64,000 nucleotides of DNA from assembly GCA_001632435.1 (NCBI GenBank), contig KV424025.1, positions 41,561-105,560 on the forward strand, given 5' to 3'. Source of the DNA: Calocera cornea HHB12733 (taxonomy: Eukaryota; Basidiomycota; Dacrymycetes; Dacrymycetales; Dacrymycetaceae). The notes under the pieces are model-generated. The model did not search any database and was not told the origin of the DNA. It saw only the letters and a list, made by a program, of their open reading frames with translations. Position numbers and translations under genes: made by a program. Positions within the stretch are counted from its first letter, which is position 1. Each line of letters opens with the position of its first letter. This document shows, piece after piece, positions 56,241-64,000 of this stretch.

Positions 56241-57752
56241 GGGGGTTGCAATGCGACCATCCGAAGCACGCGATGTGGCTTACGTTACACCCGTTGACGC
56301 GTCGCCTGTCGTCTGGGCGATCTAATCAGCGGCAGTCCGCCTATCCAGGCACTCCCGTTCCCGCAGGCCGTGTACGTTCCCGCATCCGGACTCCCCCAGG
56401 CGCCCTCTCTGCCGCCGAGTGCCCGAAAGGGCCGAAGCCGCTGCGGGGAGAGGGGAACTGAATGACCCCTTGGCGGGCTTGGATGTCGCACTTCAATGTA
56501 AATTTCGTGAGCGGGGGCGCGGGAGGGTCGCAGATCTTATCTTATCTATCTCGGGTGCTGGGCCGCTTGGGAACGCATCATAGAGTCGAGGGGAACATGA
56601 CTGCTCCGTCGGGGAGGACTGATCCCAGGTCCACTTCTCACGACATAGCGGCTGCGGATCATCAATACACTACAGCGCAATAAGGCTGCAGCACATTGCC
56701 CCTTTCGGCAGGGAGCGATGACGCGTCCTGACATTGCGCATTTGAGGATGGATGACGAGATCCGGGAATGGTCACTGACAGCTTGATGTACGGAACGCGG
56801 ACCCGGGACTTCCGACGTCGGGTCTCCGGATCTAACGCTTGGACGGGACACAGTGCAGGAGCATTGCGCCGGGCAGTGGGCCGGGTGTGTGCTTGGGAAG
56901 TGGTGGGAGAGCGGAGTGCAGTATGCATATGCATGTGGGGGAAACTGTACAGTGCGAGAAGGAGGAAGGAGGAAGGGGCCGAGGATGACGTGTGCGCCTT
57001 CCTAACAAACGTATGTGCACAGCGGGAACTCCTCAAGGCCATGTTGACCCGAAGCAGGAGCTAGTACTACAGTACCTTCTACTGGTTGTCTTCCTATACA
57101 GGTATTTGGGCTAGATTGCCCAGCCAGCGAGGCTCATCTGCATTGCCCTTTGGGCCGAAGCTCAAACAGACCGTCAATCCCCACGTTGTTGTCTGGAATG
57201 CCGTCCGGACTAACTCCAGCATCTAGGATACCATTCCACTGGCATAAAAGTCAGAAACTTGTTAGGGTTTCGCTGTCGGCATGCGTGCATGGGTTAGAGC
57301 GGAGCTATGCCTTGGCAGTATCGAAATCACCTATATTGCCCCATAGTCTGATATCTTCCTCACCAAGTTGTTAATTCAGTAATGTTTCGAAGAATTCGAA
57401 ACTGTTTCGACAGCATTTTCCTGTAGTTCAGGTGTGTAGGACGGGGAGTATAGGAAAGGCAATGAGCTTCAAAAATGTTTGGACTATGACCAACATCCCT
57501 CTTTCGCCAGGGGAACGAGCTGCATCTTAGACCAGGGGGCATTGTAGTCGATAGCTGATGTCGTCGAGACATAGCTCCGCTCTAACGCCTGCCGATCGCA
57601 AAATTCTAATGGTATTTTGAAGTTTACAGGAGTTGAGAGGTATTTGTTTTGTGGTCAATCCGGACGGTATTCTAGACAATAACTCGTCAATCCCCCCTTC
57701 TGCCCCGACCCCGGCCCAGGCCCAGCCTCCGATGAGAGGTTGTAGACTCTAC
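56241..57752. other. Intergenic
   Basis: 1.5 kb without a supported gene, between the heme oxygenase promoter and the 3' end of an F-box relic. No repeat family is recognised. Confidence 0.4.
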
Positions 57753-59025
57753 TCAATGAAGACTCGTTCTTTCTCTCCACAGCTCGATTTCTCGGTCGCT
57801 GGAGAACGTTTGAAGCCGTCAGCCGCGTCAAGCGGGGTGGTACAGCACACAGAAGAAGCGAACGCACTCCCACGTCTGCACCCAGCTCGCCGCGCTCGAG
57901 AGCGGCTTCCACTCCATGCTCCACTTGCGCAGCTGGAGGTGCCCGATAGCAAACTCGTCCACAAGGCCGGCGATGCGCTTCTGTGCCTCCGCAATCCTGC
58001 GCCAAGATCGCGGCAGTGCGCCGAAGTACCCGTCCAGGTATTGGTATGATGGGACTCGGAGGCGGCGTATTGGAACGAGGGCAGGATCGGTTTCGGCCCA
58101 CCGTCGTCTTTCTGCTATGAAGGCTTCCCAAGCCGTGAGGGTAGCCCAGCAGATTCCCCGTGCCTGACGACCTCCTCCAACTGGTTACACCGCCGTTTGG
58201 AAGCCATCTGCTTGAGCACTTTCTTGTCCAAGCTCCCATCGGGGTCGTCGATATGATATTGGAGGCTCTTCAGAGATGGAAGGGCGGACAGCAGGTCGAG
58301 GAAGAGCTCGAACTCCGGGCACAGACCCATAATCGACAGTGCCTGGAGAGAGCACCCCCAGCGAGAGACAAACTCCATGACAGCATTACAAGGTCCGAAA
58401 ACTTCCGCAGCTCTCCGCAAGCACTTCAAAGTGGGTAGGTTTGGAGCGCGGAAAGAGCAAATCAGATTCGCCGACGTGAAGCCAGTTGCTGTGATCTGGA
58501 ATATCCGCAGGCGTGGAAGATCGACCTCGACCGTCGAGCGATCAATGACTGGGTGGAGGTACCCGCCATAAAATTTGAACTCCTCTAGCTGAGGGCAACT
58601 CGACAACAGCTCGACAGCAACACTGACATGCGCTTCATAGAGCGCTAGGAAGCGACACTTGGTAGCATGGTTGAAGGGCCCCACCGCCTTGATTCAGAGG
58701 GGGATGCGTGGGCTAGTTTCAGCCCCTCCAGGCCGGACAGTGCCGCAAGAACAAGCGCATGCCTGAAATTGATGTGACCATATCCGGTAATAGCGAGATA
58801 CTGGACAGTATGATAACAGGGTGGGGGAGCCGTGGCGAAGATGTAGATGCGACTCAAGTGGATGAGGATGAACAGTAGCCACATGCCGAAGTGACCTTCT
58901 GCTCTGAGTAACACAGTCTTCCTATTATATGTGCGAGCAAGCCTGAACTCAGGCTCAGATAGAAACCTTCTCAACTCCTGGTTCAGTTCAGTCATAGGAA
59001 CAGACTTGGCAGCAATCAAATTCAT
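57753..59025 (-). pseudogene. F-box protein relic, N-terminus lost
   Basis: C-terminal two thirds of an F-box/LRR paralogue. Visible blocks are VQYLAITGYGHINFRHALVL, VAVELLSSCPQLEEFKFYGG, LLSALPSLKSLQYHIDDPDG, EEVVRHG, then AEAQKRIAGLVDEFAIGHLQ and MEWKPLSSAASWVQTW. The conserved terminal intron leads to DDREIELWRERTSLH and a stop at 57753. The F-box itself is missing upstream of 59025. One-base frame breaks lie near 58685 and within a GGGG run at about 58158-58161, where LTAWEAFIAERRRW continues in another frame. The shape is clearly homologous to the genes at 44.3 and 50.2 kb. Confidence 0.8.
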
Positions 59026-59386
59026 GAGACTGACCTGGTGGGGTCAGGTTCACAAATTTGACCACTGGGGGGATAAGAGGGCAAAGCAAAGACACACATA
59101 TAAAAGACAATGAAGTTCTCTGATGTAGTATGCCACGCTGAACAAGTATTATCTTCCCCAGTAGATAACATAGGGATGTAGCTGCAGCCTGTTTTGGGCC
59201 TGCACAACTAGCAATCCAGCCTAAGTTTGAGCAGAGAGAGCCAGGAGCTGAGTTGTGAGTGGATGGAGGATGGACACACCGCCCAAGCTGCAAGTCCGAG
59301 TCGGAAGCATGCAATACCCGAAGTGCGTTATCCATCCCCAGCTGGAGTCCCTTTGCAGGGCACCCTCACTGTCCTGCCCCGTGACG

Positions 59387-61632
59387 ATGCACCCTCTCCC
59401 ACTGTCCCTCCTCTACTGCCTCTTCAATGCACTACAATCACTTGCACAGCCATGGACCGCGATCATATCCGGAGGACCGCACGCAGGCGTGAAGCTCTCT
59501 CTAGAGCGGGATCCTGCTGGCCAGTGCCGAGCCGTCGGTTTCCAGTATGGAGCGCAGCATAAGCTCATGGGGAGCGACGCGGTCGTAGAAGTGCAGAGAT
59601 CAGAATCTGCGGGAGAGGAGAGGGAGATAGTGAGGATTTGGGCGAGGTTTGAGGCGGATGCCTGGCGAGCTGCGGAGGGCGAGTGCGCAGGGGGGGTTGC
59701 TGGACAGGACGGAGATGGGGGGCAGAGTGTCCTGCCGTCACCGACACGTGTCGACTTGCCCAGTGCACCGCACCTGGAAGTCCGACCACTACAGACCTCT
59801 GGACCCTCCCAGAACCGCGTCGACCTCCTATTCCTCTCGGACGGCTGTACGCTCCTGCTCCCCTCCCTGTTCCCCTTGCTCACAAGTCCGCAGATACCGA
59901 AGACGAGAAGTACAAGTTCTTTGCGGATGCGCAGGCGCTCGTGGATGCTATTGGGGTGGGGGAGGAGGAGGCGTTTGGAAGTGTTAGGGGATTGGTCAAC
60001 TGGTGGGCGGGGTTTTTGCCTAGTAAGGAGGTGCGCTGGGCTGTTCTTGAGCAGGGCAGTGATTGATGAGCGCGGTAGAGCGGAGTTGGCACCGGAGGGA
60101 AGGCGAGGGAGTGCGTGATCCTCTTTCCTGCTGTGTGAGCGTGCTAACGGGATGATTTCACAGTACGGTGTTCGGCCTGTTCCGGTGCGTTTATCTGCGA
60201 TCCTCCTCGTTCGCGTCTGAGGTATTTCGTAGACCAGGCACCGAGCTGCGTGGCTTGTACTATGCCCATCCTGAAGTGGCACGAGCTGCATGTACTTCGC
60301 TGGGTACGCAATGTGATTATCCCATACTGTTGGGTATGTCCTTGTTACATTGTATGCGCTTAATGCTCATGGGATGATGAGGGAATTCACCGTTCTATGG
60401 AGGGCTTGGAGGGGAGTTCACGTATGTGGACCTTCTTCGTGCTATGTTTACGCTAGCTGAGATGACCCGTAGCACCATCACCTCTTCTATCCTTAATGGA
60501 CCCCTTGTTCTCCGGTATGTGACATGTACCGGTGCCCTCTAGCATACTACTAACCTAGCAAAGACACGAGCTGGGACACTCCATCATCGATGTTGGCGAG
60601 GAGTATGATGGCGGTGGGTACTTCGGCGTGAACGCCGAGCCGTCCGTCGCCCAGCTCGGATGGGCGCACTGGCTCACGGATCCGGGGCACGTACGGGCTG
60701 AGTGCAATGCCATGCCTCTGCTTGAATATGCCTGTGAGCCACACCCATGCACGTACCGTCCAGCTCTCACACGCGTCAACAGGGACCATCCTAAACTCCA
60801 CGGCACCCTGGAGCACGACCTTCACCACCACGGGCACATTCCCGCACAACCTGCTGCGCTTCTCCCTCTCCGGCGTCCCGCGCGTCACTGATCTCATCAT
60901 CCGGCTGGACGGTCACAGCCTGCCCTGGCTGCCCAAGCCGGACATCGGCATGGACCGGTGGTTCTACGACCTTGCTGAAATTGGAGGACCGGACGGGTTC
61001 GAGGAGGGGGAGCATACTCTCGAGTTTGTGCTCACGTTTGTCGGGCAGGAGGGGGAAGCGCAGCTGTGTAATGTGGAGGTGTTCGAATATGGGAGCGAGG
61101 AGGAGTGAGTGTTGCGTACTTGTGAGGTGGAGTGGTGCTCATCCAAAGCAGGTTCAACACCAGCGCTGGTTTCATCGGCGCATACCCGACATACTCAGAC
61201 GAGCCACCGTACGACTACACAGGCGCGCCAAAGCACTGGAATGTGACCTCCTACCGACCGACAAACGAAGGTTGCTTGATGCGCCAAGTGACCACCCCGA
61301 ACTTCTGCTCCGTCTGCAAAGAAGAGCTCTGGATGCGGCTCCTTTCACGCGTCGACTTGATTGATAAAGTGACGGTATCCTGCTCTGCCAGGCTGACGCG
61401 CACTATCAGCTTGGAGCTGGTGCCTCTTCGCGGGCTTGAGATCAGGTGGGAGAAGGACGGGGACTACGTGCCGGAGCTGGAGGGGTTGACGGAGGTCGAG
61501 ATGTGGGACTGGGATAGCTTCGGCACTTGGGAGATTACTGTGACGTTGAAAACGCCCGAGATCCGGAGGGATGAGCATGGGTTCAGTGTAGCTACGAGGA
61601 GGATGGTTATATCTCGTCCTTGTCCTAGATAG
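59387..61632 (+). CDS. Secreted metallopeptidase, IgA-peptidase M64 family
   Basis: Ten exons close in phase: 59387-59846, 59894-60030, 60079-60110, 60164-60184, 60233-60333, 60382-60421, 60473-60514, 60564-60733, 60783-61104 and 61152-61632, giving 601 residues. A signal peptide (MHPLPLSLLYCLFNALQSLA) and an N-terminal beta domain precede the catalytic part: NRVDLLFLSDGYTEDEKYKF, SGVGTGGKARDTVFGLFRPG, then TELRGLYYAHPEVARAACTS. The zinc site is LRHELGHSIIDVGEEYDGG, with HExGH plus a Glu where bacterial M64 enzymes have Asp. The C-terminal beta domain has RFSLSGVPRVTDLIIRLDGH and GCLMRQVTTPNFCSVCKEEL. It is an extracellular zinc endopeptidase. Despite the family name, a saprotrophic protein-degrading role is likeliest. 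Confidence 0.93.
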
Positions 61633-61856
61633 GCTACGTAATACATTGCATTTTTGCGGCGGCGGATCGGCACCTCCGCGAGCGTCTCCGCAAGCACCCG
61701 CGCAGCATCAACCGCGGCCTGTAGCCTAGGTGCGCACAGATTGTACTCGGCGGGTTGGTCCATGATAAGAAGCCAGGTAAGGAGCTCCTGTACGTCAAGA
61801 AGCAGAGCGATCAAGCCTTTGGGAAGAGCGGCATTTCCGGACTGTGCGAAACACGT

Positions 61857-61947
61857 AACGTAGTTCACCATTGCGCGGATCACCCCATCGCGCGGACCCC
61901 ATATAAAACATAGAGACTCGCAAGCGCAATAACACAACAACGCACTT
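61857..61947 (+). repeat. Inverted repeat, left arm (foldback/MITE-like)
   Basis: About 90 bp arm beginning TAACGTAGTTCACCAT and containing GGACCCCATATAAAACATAG. It pairs with the right arm at 62182-62272 with only a few mismatches. No transposase is present between the arms. Confidence 0.85.
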
Positions 61948-62181
61948 ATAACTTGTCGATGTAAAAGGTGCTACATTATACTGATGGTTGGCGCTACATT
62001 GTGCCCCGGATCGTTTGAATTGAAAATATTGCAAAGGTGCAGAAGTTGTTCCGCAGGGGGGGACAAATACATGCCTGACTATGTTATGACAGCCAGGTTT
62101 TTTTTTGGCGCTGGCACAGCCTGTCCGGAGATAGCCCAAATCATAACGCTCCTGCCGGACCCATTACCCAGACAATTTATG
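61948..62181. other. Spacer of the foldback element
   Basis: About 235 bp loop between the two arms, containing CTACATTATACTG and GCTACATTGTG, a loose direct repeat. No coding content. Confidence 0.6.
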
Positions 62182-62272
62182 AATGTGTTGTTGTGTTATT
62201 GCACTTGCGAGTCACTATGTTTTATATGGGGTCCGCGCGATGGGGTGATCCGCGCGATGGTGACCTACGTTA
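62182..62272 (-). repeat. Inverted repeat, right arm (foldback/MITE-like)
   Basis: Reverse complement of the left arm, ending CCTACGTTA. Outer ends of both arms read TAACGTA inward. No obvious target-site duplication flanks them, so the element is old or the true ends lie slightly elsewhere. Confidence 0.85.
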
Positions 62273-62522
62273 GAGATTCTGACCTCGTCTTGTTCCTTCC
62301 TTGTATGCACAGCAGCTACAGTACCTCACCGACCGCCAGCACGTATCAGATTCGCTCTGACCTAGAGCAATGTAGTTTCGCGTTGTGTTTCTGGATATGT
62401 TCGTACAGGAAGATCAAGAAAGACAGGAATAAATGAGAGAGATGGGAATCCAAGAAATCAAGATATACAAGCATCCACCGTCTGGGTCCACTCTAACCCG
62501 CGCCCAGCCCGACGCAGCGCAC

Positions 62523-63463
62523 TCACGCCTTCTCCGGCTCCTCATTCCACTGCGCCAACTCGAACCCGAGCCTCTCGCCGTCCGCCTCGCCCCGGACCAT
62601 ATCCATCTCGACCCAGCACGCCCACCTCTGGCACCTGAACTCGATGGCCACGCTCGCGTGCTCGCCCACCGGGCACCGGAAGTGGTTCGTGGTGCTGTTC
62701 GGGCTCTGGCGGAAGTCGATGTTGCCCACGTAGTTGGAGCGCGGCGGGCGGTGGTCGTACGAGAGCGTTTGGGCGTCCAGCAGGCTGCTGCCCGTGCTGG
62801 GGAGCGTCAGGTTCCACACTTCGATCACGTTGATCTCGCCGTCGGCAGTGTAGGGCCGCGGGACGGTCAGGTCGCTGGTGGAGGGCCGGAAGCCCACAAC
62901 AGCGCAGGATGACTTTGTAGGGTCCAGGTTGGTGAACTGCATGATCATCGAGTTCTGTTCCACGGTCAGCTGCCGGCCAGTATAGAATGGAGATACGACA
63001 GGCGGACCTCGTGGCTGAGCACAAACTTCTTGTGCTCCCCCGCCGTCTCGGCCGTGTACACCACCTCTGGGTCGCTTTGATTCACATGCGCCATCACGCT
63101 CGGGAAGACGACGTTGACGTCGACCTGCGTTCCATTGCGGTACTGGAAGGGGATGAGCTGGCTAAAGTCCTTCGCCGCGCCCTCCAGGAGCGGCGGGCGG
63201 TTCAGGCCGATGTACCGCTCGGGCTCGTAGGTCGGCTCGGGCCAGCGCGGACCTTGCTTTTGCGACTGCAGCGCGGAGAGCGTGAATGGGAGGAGGGACA
63301 CGTTCAGCATCGTCGTGCCGAGGGCGGCGAGGAAGGCGAGGATGAGGAGGGGCGGGAGGAGGAGCGCGTGCTTCTGGGCGGTGTAGGGCTGGTCGTCTGA
63401 CGAGTCGGGGGAGGAGGTGTCTGCGGGCTGCAGGGGCATGTACTCGGCCTTGTCCGAAGACAT
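62523..63463 (-). CDS. Type II single-pass membrane protein with conserved extracellular domain
   Basis: The start at 63463 gives a short acidic cytoplasmic tail (MSSDKAEYMPLQPADTSSPD) and one membrane anchor (ALLLPPLLILAFLAALGTTM). An exocytoplasmic beta-rich domain follows: FSQLIPFQYRNGTQVDVNVV, then after an intron near 62965-63005 NSMIMQFTNLDP, DGEINVIEVWNLTLPSTGSS and CPVGEHASVAIEFRCQRWAC. NGT, NQS, NLT and NSTT sequons suit a lumenal or extracellular face. A family of this form with a VEVWNLTLP-like core is conserved in Agaricomycetes and has no assigned function. The exact splice sites are not certain, because the best GT-AG pair gives an intron of only 38 nt. Confidence 0.78.
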
Positions 63464-64000
63464 GGTGGGCGGTTGTTGTGTGTGTTGTGTGTGTATAGAA
63501 GTGCTATTGTTGCTGTTGTAGGTGTTGCTGTTGCTGTCTTGTATCCCGCTCCAGCAAGCAGGAATGTGCTGAATCCGCTCGAGTGCAGAACAAGCAAATG
63601 CCCAGAAGTCTCCAGAAAGTGATGCAGAGACAATGAACAAGTCCGGTACTCGACCAGATATCGCCCAGAGAGAAGTGACAATGATGCAAATAAAGCGAGC
63701 GGCGGCTCCACACCGACCGGGCCAGGGCACCCTACCCGCCCCACCCGCTCATGGAGAATCATCAGGATTCGGGCGAGCACGCCAAAACGGAGGTTTTTTT
63801 TTTTAGTTTGGCGCGTTTGTATAGGGAGTAGCGGAAGTATATTTGATTCCGTTTTGCTTCCGAGTGCCGCCGGGTGCCGCCATTGCCGCCGTTGCCGCCG
63901 TTGCCGATTCTGCTTCCGTGCGCCTCGTGGGAACCGCATGTGCGCGCGGACTGTTGGGGGTCAACGCGCCCTCGCCAGCGTTTCCCTCACGCTCCCCCCC
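63464..64000. other. Intergenic, window end
   Basis: 5' flank of the membrane protein gene, with a TTTTTTTTTT run (63793-63802) and an imperfect GCCGCC repeat (63865-63905). No gene is seen before the window ends. Confidence 0.45.

Overview
This is nuclear DNA from a basidiomycete fungus, most likely an Agaricomycete (mushroom-forming). Genes are dense and split by many 44-60 nt GT-AG introns, coding DNA is GC-rich, and lineage-typical families dominate the accessory parts: DUF6533 multi-pass membrane proteins, F-box proteins with degenerate C-terminal repeats, and small secreted proteins. One 100-N assembly gap lies at 6516-6615. There are no rRNA genes, no convincing tRNA, no CRISPR array and no recognisable transposase.

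Layout. 0-14.3 kb is an accessory block of DUF6533 genes: a 5'-truncated copy and a full copy on the minus strand, a single-pass membrane protein gene, then two tandemly duplicated plus-strand DUF6533 genes with a duplicated upstream region and a leftover 3' tail. 15-25.6 kb holds a small secreted protein, AMP deaminase, a ribosomal L1-domain nucleolar protein, another DUF6533 protein and a hotdog thioesterase. 26-28.5 kb has three very small genes: a secreted protein, a CYSTM protein, and a 72-residue secreted precursor with two identical 12-residue repeats beside dibasic sites. That precursor is the most novel-looking object here. 30-40.1 kb is a housekeeping island: MFS transporter, adaptin-binding p34 protein, CDC37, EBP2 and KIN17. 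40.6-59 kb mixes a decayed DUF6533 gene, four F-box genes (one intact, three with frameshifts or truncation), an AMPK beta subunit (SNF1 complex) and heme oxygenase. 59.4-63.5 kb carries a secreted M64 metallopeptidase, an inverted-repeat (foldback/MITE-like) element and a single-pass membrane protein.

Functional links. EBP2 and the L1-domain protein both act in nucleolar ribosome assembly. CDC37 (kinase maturation) and the AMPK beta subunit belong to kinase biology. AMP deaminase controls the AMP pool that AMPK senses. These are shared themes, not operons. The duplicated and decaying DUF6533 and F-box families mark regions evolving by local duplication and loss.

Exon structures were worked out by hand from splice consensus and reading phase. 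Where every junction closed in frame I give exact exons (secreted protein at 15.2 kb, thioesterase, CYSTM, M64 peptidase, MFS, heme oxygenase, AMPK beta, intact F-box, KIN17, the 4.5 kb membrane protein). For the DUF6533 genes the middle exons are only approximate.
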